Shown here: piece after piece, positions 11,184 to 23,709 of the stretch
Layout of the letters: every line of letters starts with the position of its first letter
Numbering within the stretch: the first letter of the stretch is position 1
Source of the DNA: Panaeolus papilionaceus
Lineage: Eukaryota; Basidiomycota; Agaricomycetes; Agaricales
Assembly: GCA_015501605.1 (NCBI GenBank)
Contig: JADNRZ010000019.1
Span: 248,001 to 312,000 of the forward strand
DNA: 64,000 nt
Reading direction: 5' to 3'
Notes under the pieces: model-generated
The model's input: the letters and a program-made list of their open reading frames with translations, nothing else
Database searches by the model: none
Told to the model about the DNA's origin: nothing
Position numbers and translations under genes: made by a program

Positions 11184-11850
11184 GGTTCAGAAAATTATCA
11201 ACTACTGAAACCTGATTAACTGGCCTATATATCCTTGTCCTTGACACTGCAATGACATCATCACGACCTGCTTTAACATTACTGCCCAAAACATTGTCTC
11301 TGATAACATGCGAAACTTTTCACTGATAAAACGATATTTGCTATTATTGCTCAAAGTAGTGGGCTTGCCATGCATAGCATGGCCTTACTAAGTTTATTGA
11401 TTGATTTGAGTCCAATAACGTCCAGACCCTATACTTAGTGCCGTGATAGGCCGACCTGCCATTTTGAAACTCCGACGGCATGAGTAACCAAGGGGTTTTT
11501 TTGAGCGAGTAGCCCAACTTACTGACTTATACATGTAGAAATGTTATTCAAAGATTTTAAATTAGACGCTGAAAGATGTTTAGTGTCTACGTGTTAAGCG
11601 CTCAAACTTTCTGTTAAATTGTGTAAGCGCGCGAGGAATGTTTTGAAATCTGAACAAATGATGAAGAGTGTTTTTAATTTTCATGGAAGCGCCCAAAATA
11701 TGTTTGAAATCTTCGTGGAAGCGCCCTAAGAAGTTTGACCAACCTTTCAAAAAAAATAGATTTGTCTGGTAAATACAGAATTAGAGTTTGTGTAACGAAA
11801 ATACATGAAGAGTTTAAATGAAATAATATTCGGGCATGCGGCGCCCCATA
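11184..11850. other. AT-rich non-coding stretch
   Basis: No gene was recognised. Short motifs such as 'gtggaagcgccc' and 'aagcgc' recur a few times around 11580-11730. Confidence 0.5.
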
Positions 11851-11934
11851 CCATCAACGCATCAAACATGAGAGAATCATTGTTGTCAGTCATTATCGAG
11901 GCCGTATCCTTGATAATTCATGCATTTTCTTTCT
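11851..11934 (+). repeat. Left arm of an 84-bp inverted repeat
   Basis: Begins ccatcaacgcatcaaacatg. It is nearly identical to the reverse complement of 12161-12244, with a single mismatch seen near the inner end. Confidence 0.9.
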
Positions 11935-12160
11935 CCACGGCAACCAGAATTTTAAATGGACTGTATATTTCAGCAGATAAATACTTAGAGCATATGATAG
12001 ATGTCAAATTCATGTAGGAGAGCTAACTTGGACTCTCAATTGATGTCCAAATCACATGTTGCATCAGGCTAGCGTACTGAGTGTCCCAGGTGCAGCGTAA
12101 TTCTCTCTATGCACCATAAATAATGAATTATATGACCTAAAACACCCAACTATTTATATG

Positions 12161-12244
12161 AGGAAGAAAATGCATGAATTATCAAGGATACGGCCTCGAT
12201 AATGACTGACAACAATGATTCTCTCATGTTTGATGCGTTGATGG
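12161..12244 (-). repeat. Right arm of the 84-bp inverted repeat
   Basis: Ends tgatgcgttgatgg and pairs with 11851-11934. Confidence 0.9.
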
Positions 12245-12289
12245 GAGCTCGGAGCCGAATTTGATGTCATCACCGTGTCGGATCTGGTG

Positions 12290-12600
12290 GGCATGTGACA
12301 ATTTCTATGTGCGCGCTCTCCTCTTGAGTGTGTGCGCCCACACTAACAAACGTCGTCTGCGCACGCAAAATGTATGTGCACACTTCAAAAATCATATTTT
12401 AACTTATAATTGTAGAAGAGCACCCTTAGATTCTATACGCACACCCCAAATTTGTATGTGCACTCCCAAAATGTAGATGCACACACCACATTTCTGGATA
12501 TGCACCCCGAAAATGGCCCGTTTTGAATGCACACACCTCATATTTCTACATGCGCGCACTCGATACACATATGTGCACCTCATAATCTTAAATTACGCAT
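12290..12600. repeat. Degenerate GT/CA-rich repeats (ATGTGCACAC..CAAAAT)
   Basis: A unit close to atgtgcacacnccaaaat recurs roughly every 25-35 bp (for example near 12370, 12450, 12475, 12505 and 12565). It alternates with purine/pyrimidine steps such as tgtgcgcgc and cgcgcac, and looks like an eroded minisatellite. Confidence 0.6.
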
Positions 12601-12639
12601 CAAATATAGTAGGTCACCTATGTACACGCGCAAAGGAAT

Positions 12640-14640
12640 AAAATTGCAGATGGCTTACCATAGCCTGGTATATTTATCATCAATTCGTCCTGTCCTTGAC
12701 CCTCTTTACTCCAATTCCCTTCTTTCTGGCGCGTCTCTCCGCAATGTATCCTTATTCTGCCCTTGACGTCCATGTTTAATCCAGTTATGGCTCTGTAAAT
12801 GTCAGATAGTCATATCACAACAAGCTTTTTCAAACCTTCTTCGTGGCTTCACTTGTGTTCTCGTCTCCTGTGTCATACCTGAATTCTCATTGAAACCCAT
12901 TTTTTATATCCTGTTTCCAGATCGTACACATCATTTTATCCTCAATCGCTTCGTCTTTTCGTTCATCTTTGTTGTCCTCATTTCGTCATCACTCTCAGTC
13001 GTATATATGAGCAATTGAATTTGGATATCTTCCGCAATTTACTTGCTTGGGTCGTTATAGCCGTCATCACTGTGGCTGCCTGACAGGTTCCTCGCGTCTT
13101 CGTGTTCTCCATGAGGTCATATTGCCAAACCATTACCTTGTTGCAGCGGGAAGCAGTGGATACGCGAATCTACGATGATGGAATCGGAAGGAGCGTGAAT
13201 GGCATGGCTGATTGAGGTTTGGGAGAGTTACAGACCGTTGCCTGTGATATTCAAACTCGCTCGTTCAATATATCCGCACAAGACTTTGCATTCACGGCTA
13301 ATTGGACTCTCAACATGACGTAGACCCACCGGAGTCGGGTCCACCTGAGTTTCCAGAATCAAGGCTCGCGGTTCTGACCGGACTTGTGATAGTGAGTTGG
13401 TACTGGAAACGGAAGCAAAAGCAGTATGGGCGTGCAGCTCCATTGAACATCGCAGTAGAAGGAAGTAAAGGGAATATTATCCATGTATCCGCGCGCGACA
13501 ATTCATAGAACGCCAGTGCTTCGTGGGACCCTGCCGTCGACCTTATCTTCAACTCTCAACATTGCTAATAGCACTCTCGTCCAAGGAACACTCTCCGCGG
13601 TCTCCGCCATCCTACCTTGTAGTCCAATTCCCACTCCGTCCTACTTCACATCCCAGCTCTGTCTCTCGCCAAGCTGAAGCCTGTGTTTGGGAAGAAATAT
13701 TACGAATGCTCGTGAGTTGGGGTTTCCCTATTTGTTTTTCCTTCTCCGCTCTATTCTATTCTCTTTTAACCTCCGTCCGTTGACCGTTGCTCATATGAAC
13801 CCACTTCCTACACATATATCCACCACTCATCCTCATTTTTACTTCAACGCCACTTTCACATTCACCTACCTCTCTCAACACATCGCTTACCTACATATTC
13901 CTTTCACCCCCCATCACACCACCCCGCGTGGTATTTTCCTTGTAACCCATTCCCCCATTCCCTTTGTTGCTTCATGATCACTTTTTTAGATCGCTCCCTC
14001 TTTCACTGACGGCACGCGGGAGGAAAGATGTTCCTGACGAGTATGTGGAGTGAGATTGTGATTGGGATGACTGCCGTCTATATTAGTGTGCAATAGAATC
14101 AAGACTTCGGTGTGAGAGTGGGACATAGGGCTGGGGAGCTTGGTAGTTCAAAGTTGACGATGCATACCGTGTAAACTTGGGGATGAATGTTGGCTCTTTC
14201 GTTAGTGTTGGAGTGATTTTGTGTGATCGGTTGAGGTGAGTGGAATGATGGCGTTGGCTTTGACATTGGGGGAGCTGTTGGTTCGTCTTCTTTGGAACGG
14301 TCCATTGATTTGCGTTGGTATCAGTGGTGAGTAAGGAAGACACTGAGGCAGCTTGGAATTGGAAGTTGTTGTCCTTTCAAGTCCATGAGTAAGTTGGACG
14401 GTTCGGGGTTTGTGTCTCCTTGATTGTATGGCGGTCAAAGATCAGTGCACACTTGTAGTACACATGCTTGTTGGTCCTGATATATGTGAAATGGGATTGT
14501 GTCGGCGATGAGGCTTACAATGCGCTTCTCTGGTCTCATCGATCCCACTGACTCCTGGAGGAGTGCTGTCTGTATCGCCTCATTATATCATGATCTTCAA
14601 GCATGGATTTTTCGGACTGAATGCGCTCCTCTTATATGAG
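12640..14640. repeat. Gene-poor DNA, start of diverged repeat unit copy 1
   Basis: No intact gene. The segment around 13520-13720 matches 20170-20390 (shared 'cgaccttatc..caactc.caac' and 'acttcacatccc..ctctg' blocks). A minus-strand Thr/Gln-rich open frame at 14083-14438 shows no domain and is not supported as a gene. Confidence 0.45.
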
Positions 14641-15260
14641 TTTATCGAGTCTCTAATACCCAATCAAGAGCCGGAAATCTCAAAGGACCTTCTGGATAGC
14701 ATGAAGCTACTGTGTCTGACCTTCTGGCCAGTCTTCTGACAGCGTCGTTGCGTGTATCCTCTGCTTTTATCCTATCACCGGTAGGAGGAATCGATGGTTC
14801 TAAACGAGACACTATCATTGCCACGAATAAGCGAATTGAGGATGCCAATTGCCAGTTTGATACCTTGAAAGACGAGTTATCCGTGGTATGTAGGTGTTTA
14901 ACCAGTTACTGGTTCCAAACGTGGCATTGATATACTGGTCGGGTGCACTCAATATGAATCTCACCAAGTAGGAATTTATCATCGACTCGGTGTTGGCTGT
15001 CTTGGATGAAGCCTACTCCAAGGATCCATACCTATCAAAGATCCACTGGTCCGAGACAACCTATTTAAGCGAATTTCGAACATACAACAATGTATTTACC
15101 CTCTCGTATAAGACAGAAAAACGTCACTCATACCCGGAGGAGCGGATAGATTCTTTTCAGATGACTTTGACCGGAAAGAGCAATCGCCTTGGCGGCAATG
15201 TGCTCGCCTCTGGATGATCTCAATGACACCTACCCAATCCCTCGCCTTTACCGATACTTG
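14640..15260 (+). pseudogene. Decayed B-type P-loop GTPase
   Basis: Three islands match the GTPases at 45.9-52.2 kb in order. FIESLIPNQEPEISKDLLDS at about 14640-14700 matches the exon after the P-loop. GSKRDTII...KRIEDANCQF at about 14795-14880 matches the region around GGSKRDAV and KQIEDANAR, with an internal deletion that removed the TTMW motif. A final island at about 14990-15225 matches LSVLD, the IPG motif and the LDDLYD end. The P-loop exon is missing and the frame breaks repeatedly. A second copy of the last island lies at 29510-29855. Confidence 0.7.
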
Positions 15261-17230
15261 CATTCCATGTCTCGTTCAACTATTGCTTCACATAGTGCAC
15301 GAATCCTGAACGCACAAGCAGATACAACTTTGAACACTTTATTAAGTTTCGTCGTCAGACACGTCCCTCCCCCTTCTGAGCTTGACGTCATTATGCGATG
15401 TGGCTGTGATGATATTCCCACACTTTTGGGCTGGCACGCCAATTTTCATTCTTCCCTTCCCCCATCAGCCTTGCTGTCCCTACCACCACCTTCCGTTCAT
15501 TGTGGGCGGAATTCCTGTCTTATGTCCTGATATCCCGCTATTCTACGTCTTCTTGTATCCGAGCCCTGCACTCAAGGATCGTAAATAGATGGATGTGGTG
15601 GTTGAATTCAGCACCTCCCTATACGTAGATAGTCGTGAGTTTCGCCATTTCGTCGTTCAACTCAACCCCGTCTAACATTTGATCTGTTCAGGTGTAATTA
15701 GTATACTGAAAATTTAATACATCATGTTCCCTCATTTCCTCGCATTTTGTGTTCGCTGTCGTGTTGTCGTTGCTCATCTTCAAGCGTTCATGTTGGCAGG
15801 TGCCTGCAAAAGGGATGGATGTCTTGGGAGTACGTCCTTCCAGTCTGATATGCACAAGGAATGGACAAGTGGCACGTTCCTCGTATTTGTTACTTTGAAT
15901 CACTCGCCTTTGTCACCTCATGCCGCTTGGTTATTGTTTGTACTGCAATCCGTTTTATCATGTTTACCAGTGAGATCAACATCTTCACCTTTATCTATTA
16001 CCGACACCATATCCTCCAGTATATTCTGTATCATCTATATTCACGTTGAACCACTCTCTACCGCTCCCAACCTCCTCTGTCAACAATCACGCAAACCACG
16101 GAAACGCAATTTCGGCATACACCAACCTGCGTTCCAAAGTCTCTCTCCTCCCCTTTCTGGCGTGCTGTGTCCTCAGTCCTTAAACGTTATCCGGAGTCTG
16201 TCGGGCTGTTCCTTTCATGGATTGAAGCGTGGTCTGGTTGGTTCGCATAGGCGACTCTTGGCTCTTCGCGGCGCGTTACACCCGCCCTTCATTCAGCTCT
16301 CATTGTATCTATCTTCGCTATCGTCGCCAATGCGTCCATCCTCACATTGGATACCCGCCACTGTCGCCTCTTAGATTACCAATTGCAATTCCGACTCTAC
16401 TGATGCTCATGCACTAGTCTCTCCACTCCTTTCGCCCACCCTCTTAGCTCTCGCAATTCAGTTGATCACTTGACCCCCTACTCCTCTCTGCCCTCTCTGT
16501 CTTGAATCTCATGCTGCGTCCAAGAATTTTCAGCAACGGCCTCACTTTATCTCCACGACAACTACCGATATTCATATCGATGCCAGCTTGCCGCCTCATC
16601 AATCACCGTCATCGCTGTCGCTGCGGGTGCGTCGACCATCACATGAAGAACTCGTTCCTACGGTCCGCTTGCTCACTTATGCATTCAATTGTCGTTCTGG
16701 TCGCGTTTACGCCATAACTCACAATAATGCCATGCCCGCCTGGACTTGACCTCTGTTCTATCATATCATTTTCCCCCAGAATCCTCATCGCGATTTTAAC
16801 GCCCTTGCAATGGAGCCATGGTTGAACAGGATCGACCGGGGTATTTAATGTTTCATGTGTTCATGGTGGGTTGCTGTTAGCAGGCAATTAGAGAGGTGAC
16901 GTCCTGGAAGCAGCCGACGAGGGAAAGGACGAGGATGACACGGATGTTTGACTGTGGGAGCGAACGGCGCTGAATGTCCGATGATAGCGCCCTCGCTTTG
17001 GACATGGGTTTTTAATTTACACAGAGCGTGTACGAGAAAGGGAGGGTGTAAATTCGCCCAAGATCAGGTCTGGGTCGACGACCTGAGTTGGGTAGATATC
17101 CACTACCCTTAGACATCCCAGGTGGTTTTCGATCAGTTGATTTAATCGATGGTCAAGTTCAGAATAGATTAATAAAAGATTGGAAGGTTCTGAGTTAGAT
17201 TAGACAATCGCCTGGCATCGTGGTCGGCTG
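15261..17230. repeat. Diverged repeat unit, copy 1 (distal part)
   Basis: Colinear with two other stretches. 15340-15560 resembles 21290-21480, 15640-15830 resembles 21530-21720, and 15990-16350 resembles 22690-22960. In turn 16500-16720 resembles 30140-30340, and 16870-17230 resembles 30410-30790. Identity is roughly 70-85 percent by eye. No intact gene is seen in it. The unit leads directly into GTPase A1, just as the third copy leads into GTPase A2. Confidence 0.6.
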
Positions 17231-17387
17231 ACAGTGGAATGCACGAGGTCAATATCCTCGTCCGGCAAATCGTGCCGAGGTACATGTTTTTCGTTTTGCT
17301 TCTTACTGTCATCTTGTCGACATCGACTTCTTAGCCGTGCCGTGCATCTACCTATCTCTACGTTTCTTAACCCAGTATTTTACTCCA

Positions 17388-18712
17388 ATGGCCAGTACTT
17401 CAACGAGAAAATATGAAAATCTCAAGGTCACTGAGCCTGTTTCTGTTACACAAGCCAGCAAAGACAGCTCAATCAGCAATGGTTGGAGAGTGCTGTCAGT
17501 AAACGAATCTGGCTTATATTATACTATCATACCTCTGACATTGTTCTCTCTACAGAATCATGGGTCCAACGGGAGCAGGAAAAAGCTCTGTGAGCATACA
17601 TTTAGCACTTTTCACGGCAGGCATAAAAATAATTCTCATGATTCCGATTGTCCATTTTTGTTTTTTGAATGTCTAGTTCATAGAAGCACTTGGCCTCAAG
17701 GGCACCTCGAAAATATCCAGCAACGGCCTTGATGGCTGCACGCAAACCATATCTACCTACCATTTAAACAATGTCACTCGAGATGGTTCTGTGATTTACC
17801 TTGTGGACTCGCCTGGGTTCGCAGATAGTAAGATATCGGAGATGTCCATTGTCACCATGTTGCAGAGGTGGTTGAAAGACCATGGGCAAGTCTTCTTCTA
17901 CTCACTGTTCTGGCCGATGGCTTTTCTTCTCAATTTTCATTATTATTCACACCACTAATGAAATAAATCTTCATTAGTCACAGTGTATTTGATCACATAT
18001 TATACTTCACACCAATCACATCTGTTCGGTTGCCAGGAAGCCAACGACAGGTTCTAAAAACATTCCAGGCACTCACCGGTGTCAGGGCAGCAGCCAACAT
18101 AACAATAGTAACAACGATGTGGGACAATATATGGGGTGAGGGTCCAGCAGCACGTGCAGAGAAGACATATGAACAGCTCTGGAATAATATATGGAAGGTT
18201 TCTTGCTTTCTTATCTGTTAGTCTGATCCAGTCCTAATCAATGCATTCATTTATCTACTTAGGATTTCCTTGATGATGGAGCTCAAATCACAAGGTTTTC
18301 CAATACAGAGGAATCAGCTTTGGAAATTCTTGATAAAGCTTTCAATCAGGAAGGCTGCACATATTTCTCCATAGAATATCATCACGACGACATCAAACAA
18401 AGTCCATTTGTGAACAACCTGCTCACTGACCTCCAAAATCGAATCCAGAACCTGCATTCCCATATAGCAACCCTCACAGACGAGCTTGCCCATGCTGAAT
18501 TGCAGGGAGACAATCTGCTTGTGTTGACTCTTCGCCTGAGGCTTCAGGAAGCAGAGAACGATCTCACTCGATTCTCGAAGGAGCTTCATGATTCCGGTCT
18601 CGTTCCTCCCCCTCCTCCTCCCCCTCCTGCCCCTGCTCCTGGGTGTTTTTCCTGTATTATGGAGATTATGAAGTGTTGGGGCAATGCAGTTGGCGAGCGT
18701 CATGACGACTGA
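17388..18712 (+). CDS. AIG1-like P-loop GTPase, A-type (A1)
   Basis: ATG at 17388 (MASTSTRKYENLKV). An intron ends before the P-loop exon VLIMGPTGAGKSS near 17560. After the next intron come FIEALGLKGTSK, the switch I-like CTQTIS and the Walker B/G3 motif DSPGF (about 17800). After another intron, the segment ILYFTPITSVRLPGSQRQ leads to the G4-position motif TTMWD, which replaces NKxD in this fungal family. The rest is helical and probably coiled-coil (NRIQNLHSHIATLTDELAHA), followed by eight consecutive prolines and a Cys-containing end (CFSCIMEIMKCW). The estimated length is about 345 residues. The GTP-binding fold is clear; the cellular role is unknown. A2 at 30936 is its close paralogue and B1-B4 are distant ones. 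The poly-Pro/Cys tail is absent from A2. Confidence 0.8.
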
Positions 18713-19900
18713 GTGCCTCGGTGAGTCCTTTAACCTGTTCGTTTTTCTGATAATAACACCGAATGTTGTGCTGCATAGTGGTATCACTGCTGGTCAAGGT
18801 AGTCGAAGCTAGTTGTCAAGGCGCCAGGAGCGCAAGTGGTTATACCAAATTCATTGTACATTTTCTTGCTTTACTATGTTTAACGTGATACCTTGTGTAA
18901 TCCATGCTTCGTTGTTCCGGTCCACATGTTATTCCTTGACTCTCCGTTTAGTTTGGCTACTTCTCCGTTCTCGCTTGTTGTATGTAATTTTTCCTGTTGT
19001 TGTTCACCTTGGTTCCCACTTTTTGTTGTTTACCGTACATTCATTCTTCGCACTCGGTGTCTCCTCTGTAAACTCCTCTGTAATGGACTCGATACAGTAA
19101 CACTTTAACTATATATTTACCTCCAATGAGGAAGTCGTTGATAATTTCTCTGTGCATGGACCCTCATGTCAAGCTGAATTAGAAATTCGTCGGTAGGGAC
19201 ACGCTTAAGAACGTGATTAGGGGGAATAATACACAAGGATATTGCCAACGGGTGCGAAGTATCGCCATGAGGGTTTTGGATCCAGTGGCTGTATCCTGTG
19301 GGTCTCCTTTCAATAAGCACAAAGTGCTAGCTCATGGATCGACTTCTGAGTATTTTTTCGCTCCTGAAGTGATTTATTGATCATTCTGAACAAGTAGCAT
19401 CGTGAAATTGATCACAGTCCGCCCGATTTGTGTGGTTAAGGAACATCCCACATCTTCTTCACGCCTAGTTGTGTATCTGATCTATGGAAGCTTGTCACCT
19501 TCTGAGATTCACTGGCACGAAGCCTCTTATCTTTCGTTTTGTCTGTTTGTCATGAGGGTCAGTTCATTTTGCTCTTTCCTTCTCGTTTTATGGTTAACCT
19601 TTACCATGTAGCACGCATCTCAGTACTGCGTGTCCCAACTGTCTCACTATGCTGATACATATTTTCTCCTCATTTTGCGTGAATCTGTCATCCTTCCCAC
19701 ATCACCACCGAGGCCTTGTTTATGCTCTAATACATTGTTTCCTTAACCACTTCTGTATTTTCTATCCAATAATTACCGACACTATCATCCTTATTCCAAC
19801 TGGTGCGCTCTCCAGGTGTGCAGGTGTGCAGCGTGAGATGATTTTGTAGAAGCTTGTTCCGACAAAAACATGACCAGTTGGTTGCGTTGGGGAGCGGTGT
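18713..19900. other. Gene-poor region downstream of GTPase A1
   Basis: The first 350 bp parallels the DNA downstream of GTPase A2 (32200-32370, shared 'gcgccaggag.gc' block). The rest is T-rich with no supported gene. Confidence 0.5.
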
Positions 19901-22900
19901 ATGGTGACCGAGAGTAGGAAGACTTGTAAATGCTACGACTGATTGAGTGTGAATTTTACATATCTTTTATTCTTCCATCCTACTGATGGCGTGCATGATA
20001 GACTATCGGAACCCCTCAACAGACGTACTTGCCATCCTTTCACCCCTTGACACGACCTAAATCTGTATGCACTGTGCGGTTCAATCACTAGAATCACGGC
20101 TTGCAACTCCAATGGGAATTGGGATGTGGGTGGGTGCTGTTGGTTTATCTATGTGTGGCAAATCAGGAAACGGGACCGCTTCGCTTGATCCTGCAGCCGA
20201 CCTTATCCTCAACTCCCAACCAAGTACCCTCCCTTCTCAATGCACTCTGCGACAATCGACAATTGTGGCAATCTCCATAATTTCACTTTTCGCTCGTACG
20301 CTGGCGCTGTCTCACTTCACATCCCTGCTCCGGCTCTGAATAAGCTGAAGTCTGCGATTGCGAAGGATAGTACCAGTGCTGGTGAGTCAAGATTTCCTTG
20401 GTTCCTTGTTCGCAAAGCCGTTTGTTCCCCCTCCACTCACTCTTCGCTTTCCTTCGTTGGCCATCTGAAATCTCTTCAGTCGCATTCATTTCGTTTCTTT
20501 CCTACATATATATCCACCATAACCCCATATTTGCGTTCACCTTCCTCTCTGAATGCACATCGCTTCGGATTCTTCCATCGCCTTCTCTCCTAAACCGTCT
20601 GATCCCAGTGGCTCTTTCATTTAGATTACTTTGAGTTGAATGATGACGTCGGATTCCACATTCGGGGGAGGCTCGAGGATGTTTTGCTCCGTATTAGAGA
20701 CATTTTGTGAAAAATGTAGCTTTGCATGAAGTACATATATGGAACAGTCGCCTAGGTCTGTCGAATCGTGCTCGTGTAAGTGAGCTTTGATTCGCGTTAG
20801 GAAAGAGAGCCAAGAGGTTTTGAATTTGAACCTATTGTGTTGGACGGTTCACTTCATAGGCTTGATTGACGGCGTCTTTATCCAAAGAACTCAGATGAGT
20901 GTAGAATAATGTTACTTCAGTACTCTCATCCAACTCTTTTCATACCTCCGGCTTTTTCGGTGTCTGGGATTTGCAACGATACGTGTGGGTGATCCATCAT
21001 CCGCCTGGGCAGGGATGGGGAGTTTTACCCTCATTTTCATCAGCTTGAGTAAATGATAAATACTCGATTACAATCATATTTGGGAGGGAGGATACATCCG
21101 TCTCAGAGCTTATCGTTTCCGATTGATCTCGACAACATCAACCCAAACAAGAAGACGCACAGAGTTGCTGGTCACCTTTACCGAGACTTTGAATCCGTGT
21201 TTTATTGAAATATGGCTTGAAACGTTTTATGGGTATTTATACTAGACAAGTGAATACAACTCTCAACAAGGTTTTGTCGTTTTCGACTTGTCCGAGTCGT
21301 TGAAAGTTTGATGATGTGACTGTGACAACAATTCCACATTTGTGGGCTGTCACGTCAGTTTTCCTTCCTTCCTCTCCCCCATCATCCTCGCCTTCCCAAC
21401 CACTACGCGTTCATTCTGGGATCAATCCCTGTTCTGTGCTATCTCGTATTCACGTTCTCTACGCAAGCCTTTTTAGCAAATGCCGAGGTGGTCAAGTCCC
21501 AGATGCTCCCTAATACATAGTCGTGAGTTCGGTTAATTTCGTTGTTGAATTCAACTCTGCCTGACGTTTGCCCCGTTCAGATGTAATTACTAGACTGCAA
21601 TTTATAATATACCTCATTTTCGACTTCCCCTTGTTCATGTCGGCTCAGTTTTCCAATCGTCGTTGGTGGCAGTCACCACTTGCCTGGAAATGAGATGAAC
21701 ATCGGAGAAGCAGGTGTCTTTCCTGTCTGATATAGCCGAGTGGTCTTTTTCGTTCTAACCAACCCCTCGTCATGAATGTTGCTTGAGCCATGTATCCCAG
21801 CATATTCCGTATGCATCTACGCTCGTGTCGACCAGTCCCTGCCATTTCCAGTGTTAACAACACCTCCCTTGTTTTCCTCCTTGCGCCCCACTTAACTGCT
21901 TATCCCCGCTTTTGCATCCAATTCCCTCTCTTAGCTCACTTCCCTTTGTTCAATGAGTGTATCCGCATTTCTTCGCTTGTCCACCCTATGGTCTCGCTCC
22001 CGTCTTGACCGTACGCACGTTTCCCTCTGCTTTCATTACCCACTCCTCGTCCCACTCATACATTTTCCAATTGCTTCCTATCTTTACCTACATTTATCTC
22101 ACAACATTGCCTCGTCTCTACATTTACTCTTAATTTTCACCCTTCGCTCTACTATATGCTTTCAGGTGTTTACTCCCGCCTTCTCTTTTCATTCGTTCTT
22201 TCCCATCCACATGTCGTTCCATTTCACTACGCCCTCCCTGGATTCCTTTCTCGCCTATCCCTTGACTCTTTTCCGTTCTTTAACTCAGACGAATCCCCTA
22301 TCCCCAAGTGATGTCGTTTTAAATTGGATATTATCACAATTTTCTGTATGGCTGCCCACTCGCATATTTCACGAATTTCCAAAGTCGGTTGCTTCAACGT
22401 TTCCCGAAATGCTCACACCTTGGATCTCAACGTTCAGTGCGCCCACCAACAGGAGCATCCTCTTTGTATCTTGTTTTCTACTCCCCATTTCTTGCGAGCA
22501 CTGCACTGGTCCTCGCTACTCGTCTGGTCGACTGGACGACATGCAGGGGAGGACGACTTAACCAGTGAGTTCCTGTTTTTTCCCAGCATTTTAGGTCCCT
22601 CATTTCATCGTCCCTTTCAGTATTGATTATGATTTGTAAATATTTGAACGTGGATCGTTCTCCGCCACTGATTTACTGAGGTTGCGGTGCTGTCATCATC
22701 GCAGCTCCATCACCGACGCTATTTTCTCGAGCATATTTCATATTCATCTACATTACGTCGAACCACTCCACCGCTCCCAGTCTCGCACTGTCAACAATCA
22801 CTTATCGTTACTCTGTAGGGCTGTTGGTCGGTCCATTTCATGGATTGAATTATCCTCTGGTTGGTTCGCTTCCTCGCATACTCTACTCTTAGCACTCCAC

Positions 22901-23000
22901 TGCGCGTTACGTCCGCTTTTCATGCAGCTCTTTTTTTATCTATTGTCACCATCGTCGTGTCGCCTCTTTCATTCCCAATTGTAATTCCGACTCTACCTGT
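19900..23000. repeat. Diverged repeat unit, copy 2
   Basis: Colinear with 13.5-16.4 kb: 20170-20390, 21290-21480, 21530-21720 and 22690-22960 each have a counterpart there. No intact gene was found. It lies between GTPase A1 and the xylanase gene and does not end in a GTPase. Confidence 0.55.
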
Positions 23001-23709
23001 GCTCATCCACTAGACTCTCCACTCTGCTTGCTTACGCTTCTAGCTGCGAGACGTTACTGTACCCAATATGTCCAAGTTAAGTGGCCTCGGAAACATGATT
23101 GCGTGGCAGGTGCTTATAATCACATCTCTCAACCCTCGACGCGGCTCGTGGAACGCCGGCGCCCGTTGTATAGAGATTTTGGCTCCATCACGCATATTTT
23201 CCGACATGTCTTCATTGATATTATGATCGAAGCTTTACGGTGTTCATTCCTGTTCATTTCATCATCAAACTTTGAGCCGGGTGCAATCCGAGGTCCCTCC
23301 TGCACGTTGAATTTCCCCGATTAATGAAGACGGTGAGAGCTAACACATGTCATCTATTTATAGATTTGCGAAATGGTCCTTGTAGAGCCCAAACCCTTCA
23401 TGCAAAAACAGATTTAGCGGGCTCTCGCCGCCAAATTCTACGAAGATGTTCAGGGGATGTTCATATCTACCTTCTGAATGACATTATTTTCCATTCACTT
23501 CATCGCGTTCTTGCGCAATTTCACCGGATACCCTTCGGAGTCGACGATCCTCACAAACGCTTGGCAATATCTGGCTGTCAATTGTGTCACTCATGACCTC
23601 TTATTCCTAGAAAATTCAGCGGATTATCAGACAGACCAGATTTTCAAAGGGATTTAAAGGACACCACCCCTGATTTCTAGGTCCCCCAAGCTTCGTGGCC
23701 GTTCAAGTC
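23001..23709. promoter_or_regulatory. Region upstream of the xylanase gene
   Basis: Contains no supported gene and should hold the xylanase promoter. A consensus TATA box was not recognised in the last 100 bp. Confidence 0.35.

Larger units (their letters stand above)
11851..12244. mobile_element. Fold-back or MITE-like element with 84-bp arms
   Basis: Two arms of about 84 bp in inverse orientation enclose about 226 bp with no coding capacity. The near-perfect identity of the arms implies a recent origin or gene conversion. A weaker similarity (attcgg, gcgcccc versus gagctccc) may extend the arms outward, but no target-site duplication could be fixed. A long hairpin transcript could be a source of small RNAs; that is inference. 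Confidence 0.6.

Noticed and set aside
10414..11363. Transposon bounded by the 11-bp inverted repeat
   Set aside because: The match is only 11 bp, and no target duplication was seen; chance is not excluded.
12290..12600. CRISPR-like array
   Set aside because: The repeats are degenerate and irregularly spaced, and the genome is eukaryotic.
14083..14438. Thr/Gln-rich minus-strand ORFs
   Set aside because: Low-complexity composition, overlapping frames, no domain, inside a decayed repeat unit.
15724..16374. 216-codon plus-strand ORF
   Set aside because: Lies in a diverged repeat unit whose other copies do not keep the frame; composition is Ser/Leu/His-rich without a domain.
21953..22561. 202-codon plus-strand ORF
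   Set aside because: Pyrimidine-rich DNA gives a long open frame by composition; no domain and no conservation in copy 1.
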